Source: Oscillospiraceae bacterium (GTDB lineage: Bacteria; Bacillota_A; Clostridia; Saccharofermentanales; Saccharofermentanaceae). From it: a DNA stretch of 33,318 nucleotides. How positions within the stretch are numbered: position 1 is the first letter of the stretch; each line of letters opens with the position of its first letter. This document shows positions 16,244-23,825 of the stretch, piece by piece. The notes under the pieces were generated by a model. The model was not told the DNA's origin and did not search any database. It saw only the letters and a list, made by a program, of their open reading frames with translations. Location: the NCBI GenBank assembly GCA_902791885.1, contig CADAXO010000006.1:1-33318 (forward strand), in the 5' to 3' direction. The translations under genes were made by a program, and so were the position numbers.

Positions 16244-17062
16244 TCAGTTATAGCTCTCTGCATTATTAAATGTAGTAACGAGGGCATTATCAACATTACC
16301 GCTGGAGAATGCGTTGGTCAAGTCGGACTGGAACTGATTGATGTGATCCTGTGTAAATACAGTTCCTGTGTTGCTGCCGAACACGCATGTCCAAGACCAT
16401 GTTCCCTGGGGAGTAAGCTGATATACGATAAGCACGTGATCCTGGTCACTGAAGTTGGACGAATATGTCTCACGCGCATACTGTCTGAAATCATCACCCG
16501 ACAGTGAATTGTTGATAGTAAAGATTGCAGGACTTATACCCGTATCGCTCTGGAATGAATCCATAGCAGAGTTCAATGATGATTCATCTGCGATAACACC
16601 GGCATTGTCATATACATGTGTTCCGGAAGTTATAACAGGCACCGAAGCTTCCGTGGAACTTGTTGTCTGTGCAGCAGTCTGGGCAGTTGTCTGCTCCGTG
16701 GTCTGAGTTGTTGCCTGTGTATCTGCAGCCGTTGTCTCAGCAGCTTCCGTCTGTGCAGGCTGTGCCGCTGTTGTTGCTGCAGCACTTTCTGTTACTTCAG
16801 TCTCAGAAGCATTTGTCTCAACAGCTGCTGTTTCCGTCGTCTGGGTTCTGTCAGCAAGAATAGGCGCCAGCACCTCAGGTTCATCGTTCTGTTCAGCATT
16901 TCCTTCATCAGCGAAAGTAACGACAACAGCAGACTCTTCTGCCTGGCCTTCACTGTAGTAAATGACTACGGGTTCTTCGGAAGCCTCCTTCTTACAGCCC
17001 GAAAAGCCCGAAGCCGCAATTGCTGCGATAAGTAATATAGGAATAACACTTGTCTTCTTCAT
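16244..17062 (-). CDS. TPM-domain lipoprotein with Thr/Ala/Glu-rich linker
   Basis: 272 aa. The chosen ATG at 17062 has GGGGGA upstream; the apparent upstream start at 17077 is a TTG ahead of that site. Residues 1-22 are a lipoprotein signal ending in GFSGC. A Thr/Ala/Gln/Glu-rich linker of about 100 residues follows, then a C-terminal TPM-like domain (VYDNAGVIADESSLNSAMDSF, then DHVLIVYQLTPQGTWSW). TPM domains occur in acid phosphatases and photosystem repair proteins, but many secreted versions in Firmicutes have no known activity. The linker suggests a tether through the cell wall. No terminator separates it from the MFS leader 20 bases downstream, so the two may be co-transcribed. Confidence 0.8.
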   Translation of the reverse strand: MKKTSVIPILLIAAIAASGFSGCKKEASEEPVVIYYSEGQAEESAVVVTFADEGNAEQNDEPEVLAPILADRTQTTETAAVETNASETEVTESAAATTAAQPAQTEAAETTAADTQATTQTTEQTTAQTAAQTTSSTEASVPVITSGTHVYDNAGVIADESSLNSAMDSFQSDTGISPAIFTINNSLSGDDFRQYARETYSSNFSDQDHVLIVYQLTPQGTWSWTCVFGSNTGTVFTQDHINQFQSDLTNAFSSGNVDNALVTTFNNAESYN

Positions 17063-17099
17063 AATAAAGTCCCCCAATATGCATGATAATGCTGATTTA

Positions 17100-17105
17100 A
17101 TTATA
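17100..17105 (-). promoter_or_regulatory. Possible -10 box of the TPM lipoprotein gene
   Basis: TATAAT at 17105-17100, about 38 bases before the ATG. No good -35 is found at 16-18 bases, so support is weak. Confidence 0.35.
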
Positions 17106-17172
17106 GCTAATCAGGGAGTTGCTACTTTTACCGCAATGTTAATTCTATTTGACATATTACAGGCAAATGCCG

Positions 17173-18201
17173 TCAGCCGATCTTCTGATATACGACTTGA
17201 TTCTTTCCGTTTTTCTTACCGGAATACAGATTATCGTCGGATTCCTTGATCCAGTCATCAACGGAACGTCCTCTCTCGAGAGCGGAAAGGCCTGCCGTTA
17301 TCGTGACCTTTATATGCTGATCATTGAAGGTGAAGTCTTCATCCTCGATCTTTGATCTTAACCGTTCGATCAGTGTGCGGCCGTTCGAATTAACGTCGCC
17401 CGCGGAAAGGATAAGGAATTCCTCACCTCCCCATCTTGAGATCAAACTCTTGTCACAGACTTCTTTCATTATGCGTGCAACATTACGAAGTACATAGTCA
17501 CCGGCATTGTGGCCGTATGTGTCATTGATCATCTTGAAGTCATCGATATCAATAATAGCCAGATATGAAGTCTCACCCTCATTCAATGCTTCTTCGAGCT
17601 TATCCATCATGTAGTGACGGTTATACAGCTTCGTCAGTTGATCCTGATGTGCGAGAAGTTCAAGTTCGTTCTCTGAATCAGTTATCATCTGAAGCATAAG
17701 TCTTGAATAGTAGATAAGAAAACCGATTACAATAACCGAGTTAACAAGTCTGAACGTACCGGCGATAAAATTGTCGACTTCGTAAACCGCACCTGCATAT
17801 GCGGTATAAACCGTTGATACCAGGTAACACACCGAGATAACAACGCTTACATACAGGGAAATGAGCCTGCGCATTCCCAGCTTCCGGCCCATATATTCCG
17901 TATAGAAGATGATCGGGATCATAGAAAGACAGTAGAGGTGGAAACCTACGCCGATACCCAGACACACCGTAGTGGTCGTCATATATAAAGTAAGCCAGAA
18001 ATAAACAAGCCTTATATATCGGTAGAAATTATTTCGCGCAATCAGAGTATATGAATAGATATAAACTATAGCCGTAGGGATACTGAACCAGACCAGGAAC
18101 ATAGCTTTGCAATACAAGAAGAAACCTGCCAACAGAAAAACCAACAGCAGGATAGACGTATTGATCCTTATAGCCATTTTCTTGACGCTGTTAATGTCCA
18201 A
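17173..18201 (-). CDS. Membrane GGDEF protein (predicted diguanylate cyclase)
   Basis: 342 aa. Residues 10-170 hold about six membrane helices; residues 176-340 are a GGDEF domain. DQLTKLYNR (187-195) opens it, DIDDFKMINDTYGH carries the metal and GTP residues, and GGEEF is intact at 258-262, so cyclic di-GMP synthesis is expected. The inhibitory I-site RxxD, which should fall at 249-252, reads CDKS, so feedback inhibition is probably lost. The start is TTG at 18201 behind GGGGGCG. No EAL domain or PilZ protein is in the window. The membrane part is not a recognised sensor module. Confidence 0.88.
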   Translation of the reverse strand: MDINSVKKMAIRINTSILLLVFLLAGFFLYCKAMFLVWFSIPTAIVYIYSYTLIARNNFYRYIRLVYFWLTLYMTTTTVCLGIGVGFHLYCLSMIPIIFYTEYMGRKLGMRRLISLYVSVVISVCYLVSTVYTAYAGAVYEVDNFIAGTFRLVNSVIVIGFLIYYSRLMLQMITDSENELELLAHQDQLTKLYNRHYMMDKLEEALNEGETSYLAIIDIDDFKMINDTYGHNAGDYVLRNVARIMKEVCDKSLISRWGGEEFLILSAGDVNSNGRTLIERLRSKIEDEDFTFNDQHIKVTITAGLSALERGRSVDDWIKESDDNLYSGKKNGKNQVVYQKIG

Positions 18202-18242
18202 AGTTACGCCCCCACGTTACTTAAGAAGATTACCGTTCGACA

Positions 18243-18259
18243 CTGATAACCATTATCAG
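18243..18259. repeat. Inverted repeat upstream of the GGDEF gene
   Basis: CTGATAA-N3-TTATCAG, perfect 7-bp arms, 42 bases before the GGDEF start. It could be an operator or a leader hairpin; there is no T tract, so it is not a standard terminator. Confidence 0.45.
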
Positions 18260-18320
18260 ATTAGCAAACCCGCCATAACACTTCAACGAAACACTTATTG
18301 AAATAATTGTGAATATAATA

Positions 18321-19247
18321 TTATGTCGTCTTCTTCTCGTAATTGACCGCGATGATTCCGGCCGCGATCAAAACCAGAGAGAAGGCATGTCTTATACCGA
18401 GAACGCCCGTCTCTCCCAGAAGCAAAGCCGACAATATCACGGCTATAACAGGATTCATGAAGCCGAAGATCGATATCTTTGATACATCGTTGGTCCTTAA
18501 TAGTATTCCCCACAATGTATAAGCGACACTTGAGACCATCGACAGATATATAAGAAGGAGTACGGCAGGAAACAGATTGACCTGTTCCACGTAATTAAGT
18601 CCCGTCTTAAATCCGCCTGCAGCAAACCCTGCAAGGAACAGCACAAGGCCTCCTATCAGAAACTGATACCCGCTGAACAAAACAGTATCGTGCTCAGATG
18701 AATAACCCTTGATAAGAGATGAAGATACGCCGTAACAAAGAGCCGACAAAGCAACCAGTCCGTCCCCCGTTAACGAGAATACGAATCCGCCCGATGACAG
18801 GTTAACCAGGACCACGCCCGAGAATCCCAGGATGCAGCCTATGATCTTACGTGCATTGAGTTTCTCCGATCTTACAACAAGGCTTGCGACTATTATCGCG
18901 AAGAAAGCCCCAAGCGAATCCACAACAGCGGAATTGACTCCCGTAGTATGCGCAAGACCTATGTAGAAAAGAAAGTACTGCCCAATAGTCTGAAACAGGC
19001 TTAAAAGAAAGATCTTGCCGATCTCATCTTTTCGGGGGCAGATAAAGTGCTTCTTTGAAATGCTCGCGAAAAGAATTACCAGTATCCCTGCGATAATAAA
19101 CCTTACTCCGGCGAATCTGATTATGCTCCATGTGTCAGAGCTGTCGATATTCCAAAGATCATAACCTATCTTGATTCCGGGGAACGCACTGCCCCACAGG
19201 AAGCAGCATAAGAAAGCACCGAGAAACGCGAGTATATTCTTCTTCAT
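18321..19247 (-). CDS. EamA-family (DMT) transporter
   Basis: 308 aa with ten hydrophobic helices in two EamA repeats. The first repeat begins FLGAFLCCFLWGSAFPGIKIG, the second at about residue 155 (GDGLVALSALCYGVSSSLIKGY), and the family motif PVIAVILSALLLGE is near residue 270. Members export metabolites or amino acids; the substrate here is unknown. ATG 19247 follows AAGGA; the TTG one codon upstream is less likely. It is divergent from the tRNA-Arg gene. Confidence 0.9.
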   Translation of the reverse strand: MKKNILAFLGAFLCCFLWGSAFPGIKIGYDLWNIDSSDTWSIIRFAGVRFIIAGILVILFASISKKHFICPRKDEIGKIFLLSLFQTIGQYFLFYIGLAHTTGVNSAVVDSLGAFFAIIVASLVVRSEKLNARKIIGCILGFSGVVLVNLSSGGFVFSLTGDGLVALSALCYGVSSSLIKGYSSEHDTVLFSGYQFLIGGLVLFLAGFAAGGFKTGLNYVEQVNLFPAVLLLIYLSMVSSVAYTLWGILLRTNDVSKISIFGFMNPVIAVILSALLLGETGVLGIRHAFSLVLIAAGIIAVNYEKKTT

Positions 19248-19277
19248 CAATACATAATCCTTTTGATCATAAGCAGC

Positions 19278-19283
19278 ATTATA
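19278..19283 (-). promoter_or_regulatory. Extended -10 box of the EamA gene
   Basis: TATAAT (19283-19278) preceded by TGA, giving an extended -10; the -35 is poor. It faces away from the tRNA promoter. Confidence 0.5.
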
Positions 19284-19303
19284 TCACGGCCCGCCGGCGT
19301 AAG

Positions 19304-19332
19304 ATGACCTGCCAGAGTTTATGTGTTATAAT
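19304..19332 (+). promoter_or_regulatory. tRNA-Arg promoter
   Basis: ATGACC (19304-19309), 17-base spacer and TATAAT (19327-19332) with an extended -10 TGT. The tRNA starts 14 bases after the -10. Confidence 0.7.
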
Positions 19333-19345
19333 GCTTGTCGGTCTT

Positions 19346-19422
19346 GATTGTGTAGCTCAGCTGGATAGAGCGACCGCCTCCTAAGCGGTAGGCCAGCGGT
19401 TCGAATCCGCTCACGATCACCA
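19346..19422 (+). tRNA. tRNA-Arg (anticodon CCT)
   Basis: 77 bases including an encoded CCA. Acceptor stem GATTGTG / CACGATC, D-arm GCTC...GAGC, anticodon stem ACCGC / GCGGT with loop CTCCTAA (anticodon CCT, reading AGG), T-arm AGCGG-TTCGAAT-CCGCT, discriminator A. All arms pair, with one G-T in the acceptor. Confidence 0.97.
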
Positions 19423-19427
19423 ATAAC

Positions 19428-19458
19428 AAAAGGTCTCAGAGCTTTCTGAGACCTTTTT
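19428..19458 (+). terminator. Intrinsic terminator after tRNA-Arg
   Basis: A stem of about 13 pairs, AAAAGGTCTCAGA / TCTGAGACCTTTT, with loop GCTT and a run of five T residues. It lies five bases after the CCA. Confidence 0.92.
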
Positions 19459-19464
19459 CTTTTC

Positions 19465-19473
19465 TGCTATAAT
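19465..19473 (+). promoter_or_regulatory. Extended -10 promoter of the TrmH-type methyltransferase gene
   Basis: TGCTATAAT, consensus -10 with extended TGC, directly after the tRNA terminator and 21 bases before the ATG. The -35 region falls in the terminator stem and is poor. Confidence 0.6.
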
Positions 19474-19494
19474 ACCCGTTAAGGCATAAGAACA

Positions 19495-20343
19495 ATGAAC
19501 ATTATTGAGATAAACGATATAAACGCACCGCAGCTCGATTCTTTTATAAGAGCCACCGAGAGGGAACTTCGCACCTGCAACGCCCCTGAAGAAGGGCTGT
19601 TTATGACTGAGAGCGCTTATGTATCCTGTATCGCCCTCGAGAACGGGTATGAACCTGTGGAAATACTTGTAGAGAAGGACCGTCTTGATAATGAGGCGGA
19701 ACCTGTCTTTGAAGCACTTATTAAACACTGCGGTAAGGCAAAAGCAGAATCTATCCCCGTATATGTTGCGGAGCGCGAACTTATCATGAATATCAGAGGC
19801 TACGCTTTGGTGCGCGGACTTTGGATGACATTTCGAAGAAAGCCCACCGTTTCCATCGAAGAATTCTGCCACGACAAGAAGCGTATAGCTGTATTGATAG
19901 ATACCTTAAATCCGCTGAACGCAGGTGCGATCATAAGATCCGCCGCCGCACTCGGAATGGACGGAGTATTGCTGACTCATGCATCAGTCGATCCTCTTTC
20001 CCGGCGCACATCCAGAGTCAGCATGGGAACAGTCTTTCAGATTCCATGGGTTCAGGCTTCTTTGGAAGAATCGGGTCCCACCGGCATTATAGAGCGTCTC
20101 AAAGCATATGGTTTCAAGACAGTTGCCATGGCACTTACAGATGATTCGGTAAGCCCGGACAGCGATGAGATCCGATCGAATGAGAAAGTCGCAATCATTC
20201 TCGGTACAGAAGGAGCAGGTCTTCCAAAAGAGGTAATATCTGCCTGTGATTACCGTGTAATGATACCGATGCACCTCGGAGTCGATTCACTTAATGTGGG
20301 CGCAGCCGCGGCTATCAGCTTCTGGGAACTTATGAAAGAATGA
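19495..20343 (+). CDS. TrmH/SpoU-family rRNA or tRNA methyltransferase
   Basis: 282 aa. An N-terminal substrate-binding region of about 115 residues precedes a SPOUT methyltransferase domain with all three motifs: motif 1 NPLNAGAIIRSAAALG near residue 145, motif 2 VAIILGTEGAGLP near 240, and motif 3 VMIPMHLGVDSLNVGAAAAI near 260. The knotted fold binds S-adenosylmethionine and methylates a 2'-O ribose in rRNA or tRNA; the exact target cannot be told. It is the only protein gene on the plus strand. Its stop is directly next to that of the convergent membrane gene, with an inverted repeat across the junction. Confidence 0.93.
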   Translation: MNIIEINDINAPQLDSFIRATERELRTCNAPEEGLFMTESAYVSCIALENGYEPVEILVEKDRLDNEAEPVFEALIKHCGKAKAESIPVYVAERELIMNIRGYALVRGLWMTFRRKPTVSIEEFCHDKKRIAVLIDTLNPLNAGAIIRSAAALGMDGVLLTHASVDPLSRRTSRVSMGTVFQIPWVQASLEESGPTGIIERLKAYGFKTVAMALTDDSVSPDSDEIRSNEKVAIILGTEGAGLPKEVISACDYRVMIPMHLGVDSLNVGAAAAISFWELMKE

Positions 20344-20361
20344 TCAGATCAATATCTGATC
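20342..20361. repeat. Inverted repeat across the convergent gene ends
   Basis: GATCAGAT-N4-ATCTGATC, perfect 8-bp arms spanning the adjoining stops of the TrmH gene (plus) and the 412-aa membrane gene (minus). It may act as a bidirectional transcript-end hairpin, though it lacks a T tract on either side. Confidence 0.45.
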
Positions 20362-21582
20362 CCAATACGAAAGCATAACTTCACTCGCCATTATTATAAG
20401 AGCCACACTCATAAGCTCGAGCGGCATACCTTCTGCATACTTACTTCTGCCCGACATGATCAGGCGTCTGTTATGAGTCAGCATCATGCCAGAGATAAGA
20501 ATATCCGCTATCGTCATAAAGAACGCAAGAATAACAAGATCCAATACAGAATGGCATCTGATCACAGTTACTGCATAGATAACCAGCAGCTCGACAACAA
20601 ACTGAACACAGTGCTCGGAATTCCTGCCTCGCATAAAAGCAAAAGCGAACAGTAAAAGCGCACCGAGTATATATTTCATAAAAGGAAATCCCAACTCGAA
20701 ATGCCCGTTAATATAATCACACAGTAAGCATCCTGCACCGATCAAAATGATGCTTAAGAAGAAGCGTGTGCGTCTTAAGAAGAAACTTCTTAACGCTCTG
20801 AACTCAACTGCCGGAAGATTCGATGCATCGGAAAGCTTGGAAGAAGATAAAAGGAAATCCTTCCCCCTTATCTTACTTATGACAAACGATATCAGAACAA
20901 GTATCAGCGAACTGATCAGGATTACAAGACCCTTTCCCGAAGCGCCTGTTCCGGTACAGATAAGACGTGATACAAGAATACCGGTCATTGCTGATACAAC
21001 AGCACATGCAAAAGGGATAAGGATCTCGTGAACGGGATCGGCCGGAACAAATTCGCTGTACTTAATAAGTTCTCCGTTAAGAAAATCCACGTCCCTGAAG
21101 CCTTTGGAATCACGGCGTGACTGTTTTGCTGATGATTTGCTGTCGTCACGCGTGTCTATGGTAAGAGCAGTAAGTCCCGCTGCAATAAGGACAGCACTTA
21201 TAAGACTTATCTTGGGAAAGAATATATACCCCAATGCGGCAGGGATGATATTAAGGACAACAGACAGGGGCATCATGTCAGGGTTCTCGAAGAACCTGAA
21301 CGACACAGACCAGAATACGACATAAGCTGCAGCGATACCCAACGCCAGAAGCACCGACATCCAGAATGCTTTCGGCTCGGCAGAATAAGACGGCACCTGT
21401 ATACATAAAGCAATTGTAAGGAACGCCGTAAGAAAAGAAGCTCTCGTACTTAACCTGTACGCTGCATCCTCCTTTCTCAAAGTAAGTCCCTCGAAAGGAT
21501 TGGCAGGAGTCTCTGCCCTGTTATTAAGATCGCTGAAAGGCGAATTCTTTATAGACTTGTTTGTGCTGTCGAACATGCTCAT
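20344..21582 (-). CDS. Polytopic membrane protein of the Rnf-like operon (RnfE/A position)
   Basis: 412 aa. A 45-residue cytoplasmic N-terminus, four membrane helices (about 48-165), a soluble linker (Ser/Asp-rich, then DVDFLNGELIKYSEF) and a second membrane half from about residue 205 with five or six helices. The order of genes (C, D, G, then this) places it where RnfE normally lies. The second half loosely resembles RnfE/RnfA: a helix like VILISSLILVLISFVISKI, then RFFLSIILIGAG, and a Gly-Met-Pro motif before the last helix (GMPLELMSVALIIMAS). The conserved cysteine motifs of true RnfA/RnfE are not evident. I treat it as unassigned, possibly a strongly diverged RnfE/A-type subunit. ATG 21582 is one base after the stop of the RnfG-like gene. 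Confidence 0.6.
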   Translation of the reverse strand: MSMFDSTNKSIKNSPFSDLNNRAETPANPFEGLTLRKEDAAYRLSTRASFLTAFLTIALCIQVPSYSAEPKAFWMSVLLALGIAAAYVVFWSVSFRFFENPDMMPLSVVLNIIPAALGYIFFPKISLISAVLIAAGLTALTIDTRDDSKSSAKQSRRDSKGFRDVDFLNGELIKYSEFVPADPVHEILIPFACAVVSAMTGILVSRLICTGTGASGKGLVILISSLILVLISFVISKIRGKDFLLSSSKLSDASNLPAVEFRALRSFFLRRTRFFLSIILIGAGCLLCDYINGHFELGFPFMKYILGALLLFAFAFMRGRNSEHCVQFVVELLVIYAVTVIRCHSVLDLVILAFFMTIADILISGMMLTHNRRLIMSGRSKYAEGMPLELMSVALIIMASEVMLSYWDQILI

Positions 21583-21583
21583 A

Positions 21584-22888
21584 TTATGCCATCCAGTTAA
21601 GGTAGTCTTTCAGGAATTTATATGCGGAGTTTACCGCAGAAACGATATCGGACGTGATAACTATATGCCCATCTATGCCGTCGATATATGTCTTTATCTC
21701 ATTCATAGGAAGACCGTCGACACTGTCGGCATCATAAGAAGTCTCACTCATTCTTACTCCGTCTTCACTGCCGCCGTCTATCGTCTCCTCACTGCCGTCA
21801 GCCGAAGCGGAATCAAAATCGGAATAATCAGACATATCACCCGTTACCTTCTGTCTTACATTAAGTGATACCGCATCATCGTTTAAGAAGACTCCGGGAT
21901 AGCCGTCGAACGAGAATACAATGAATCCGTCATCGTTTACAACACCCAAGGCTTCAAAGTCAGCCGCGAAAAGACTGTCGATTATCTCCTGAAGGCCTGC
22001 GAAGTACATATCTTTATCGAAACCGGCTCTCGAGTTCTCTATACACTCGACGCACAGATTTATGAATGTTCTGATGTTAACCGTTACTCCGTCGATGATA
22101 TCCGTAGTACCGTCAGACTTCATGGCAAGAAGATCGGGATTTTGCACATCGATAAGAGCATGGCAAAGGATATAGGACTGTGAAGCCCAGTTAAGTCCCG
22201 ATACTTCATAGACGCCGTCGAGTGAAGACTCTCTTCTGTTCTTGATATTCATGTCGGTATTGAACGCATCCCACTGAACCATGGTGATAACGCCGTTCTC
22301 AATACTCATCTCGACATAATCAATATAACCCGTACGGTCAGCAGACAAAGTCTGGGCATAGTAAATTCCGTCGTTAAGTCCCGACAGTCTTACCTGATCG
22401 GATGAATCCTGATCAGAAGTCTGAAGATCGACACCATACGCTACCGGAATCTGGCTTCCCAAAGTCTGCTCAGCGATAACCGCTATCTGCTCATCAGTGA
22501 TGGCGGAAGTACGTGTATCCCTTGGGGATCTTGTAAGGCCCGTAAGCTGAGCCGTGTTATAGTCGACTCCGACAAGAAGACATAAAGGATTACCCGTCTG
22601 GTGATCGGTGACCTCCACCTCAACAACATAACCCAAAGGATTACCCGAAGCGTCAATACCCTCATACACGTTGCTTACACTGCTGTAGCCTTCTATAAGC
22701 GAGCTCTGGACAGGTTCGTATGAAGATGCCTCAAGCACCTGATGATAATCCTCGTAATAACTTCTTTGCACACGCTGATATTCGTTACTGTTTGTCGCAA
22801 GAACTCCCAGCATGATAACAACAACGCTGAATATGGCAAGGCAGATCGCTTCTATCGTAAAACGGATGACATTATCACGACTGAACAT
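21584..22888 (-). CDS. RnfG-like FMN-binding-domain protein, enlarged and with altered motifs
   Basis: 434 aa, about twice the usual RnfG. One N-terminal helix (12-31) is followed by extracytoplasmic FMN_bind-like segments. The clearest (about 172-285) opens with NDGIYYAQT and ends DIIDGVT at 263-269, where the canonical flavinylation motif is DxxSGAT; the acceptor Thr is kept but Ser-Gly-Ala is Asp-Gly-Val. A C-terminal segment ends GHIVITSDIVSAVNSA (407-422), matching the position of SGATITS but lacking the acceptor Thr. RnfG carries a covalent FMN in electron transfer between NADH and ferredoxin or other carriers. ATG 22888 has GGGGAGGG and overlaps the rnfD-like stop by 14 bases. No ApbE flavin transferase is in the window. 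Confidence 0.75.
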   Translation of the reverse strand: MFSRDNVIRFTIEAICLAIFSVVVIMLGVLATNSNEYQRVQRSYYEDYHQVLEASSYEPVQSSLIEGYSSVSNVYEGIDASGNPLGYVVEVEVTDHQTGNPLCLLVGVDYNTAQLTGLTRSPRDTRTSAITDEQIAVIAEQTLGSQIPVAYGVDLQTSDQDSSDQVRLSGLNDGIYYAQTLSADRTGYIDYVEMSIENGVITMVQWDAFNTDMNIKNRRESSLDGVYEVSGLNWASQSYILCHALIDVQNPDLLAMKSDGTTDIIDGVTVNIRTFINLCVECIENSRAGFDKDMYFAGLQEIIDSLFAADFEALGVVNDDGFIVFSFDGYPGVFLNDDAVSLNVRQKVTGDMSDYSDFDSASADGSEETIDGGSEDGVRMSETSYDADSVDGLPMNEIKTYIDGIDGHIVITSDIVSAVNSAYKFLKDYLNWMA

Positions 22889-23825
22889 GAACTCTGCCCT
22901 CCCCGCTTATACGAAGAACCTTGAATGCGTAATCGATGATCCCCGTAAGTATACTTGTAAGGACTGCAGGTATAACGATAAGATCTATACCCGTCGCCTT
23001 GAATGACATAAGGAATGTCAATAAAGCACATATGAAAGCCGATAATATCGAACGCAAGCCGAACGACTTAACATTCTCCTCATCAAACAGAAGATATGCT
23101 GCCGTAAAAAGCACGCCGGAAGTCAGAAGGAACATTCCCGTGAAAGCGGTCTCATTTCGAAGATCCCTGATAAGAAGAAGTGCCGTAAGCATTGTGATAT
23201 AACAAAGAGGTCCGTAGAACCTGACTGCCTTTTTCACGATAAGGTATATGATTCCCGCAAGTATCATGAAAGCACAGGAAGTACCGATGAAAGACGGATA
23301 TCTTCCCATAACGATCTCCGAAGTAAAATACTGTGAAAGATCCACTCCCGCGAAGCCTTTCGAGCCTGTAATAAGAGTTTTAAGCGAAGTTAAGGATGCA
23401 CCCGGCATAGCAAACGCGGTTTCATTTCCCGGGAATACGATCCTTATAAACAATCTGCCGAATGCAGCTGCATTTACAAAAGAAGAACCTCTTCCTCCCG
23501 GGATCTGTCTTACTACTAAAGACGCGAATAAAACTCCCGAGAACGCGATGTATAGCGGCGTATCCGGAGGCAGCAGCAGAGCATAGGCAGCACCGCAGAA
23601 CAAAGGATTCAGAACACTTCCGCGGCTTATCTTCCTCATTCTTGCACAGACATCGTCTGACAGCGCGAACAAAAGCGCACATGAAAGTATCAGGATCCCT
23701 GCGCGAAGGCCGTAATAAACGACAGCCGCAGCCATAACCGGGATAAGCGACAGAAGATGAGACGCATTAAAGTAAGCGTCGTTTCTGTCTGTATGAATAA
23801 AAGGAGCCTTATATCCGGTACTCAT
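22875..23825 (-). CDS. RnfD/NqrB-like membrane subunit
   Basis: 316 aa with about nine or ten helices. Family marks are the early region APFIHTDRNDAYF (compare the SPHI start of RnfD), RQIPGGRGSSFVNAAAFGRLF, FIGTSCAFMILAGIIYLI and the C-terminal helices around GLRSILSAFICALLTFLM. The flavinylation site expected as SGATPL reads PGASLTSLK (141 onward), with Ser in place of Thr and no preceding Asp. The late TDP motif reads LFDEENVKS. So the protein is RnfD-like but diverged at the redox site. ATG 23825 overlaps the rnfC stop as ATGA and has GGAG six bases upstream. Confidence 0.8.
   Translation of the reverse strand: MSTGYKAPFIHTDRNDAYFNASHLLSLIPVMAAAVVYYGLRAGILILSCALLFALSDDVCARMRKISRGSVLNPLFCGAAYALLLPPDTPLYIAFSGVLFASLVVRQIPGGRGSSFVNAAAFGRLFIRIVFPGNETAFAMPGASLTSLKTLITGSKGFAGVDLSQYFTSEIVMGRYPSFIGTSCAFMILAGIIYLIVKKAVRFYGPLCYITMLTALLLIRDLRNETAFTGMFLLTSGVLFTAAYLLFDEENVKSFGLRSILSAFICALLTFLMSFKATGIDLIVIPAVLTSILTGIIDYAFKVLRISGEGRVHVQS

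Noticed and set aside
16616..17035. Cysteine-rich 139-codon plus-strand frame
   Set aside because: Antisense of the Thr/Ala-rich linker of the TPM lipoprotein; the cysteines come from complementing Ala and Thr codons.
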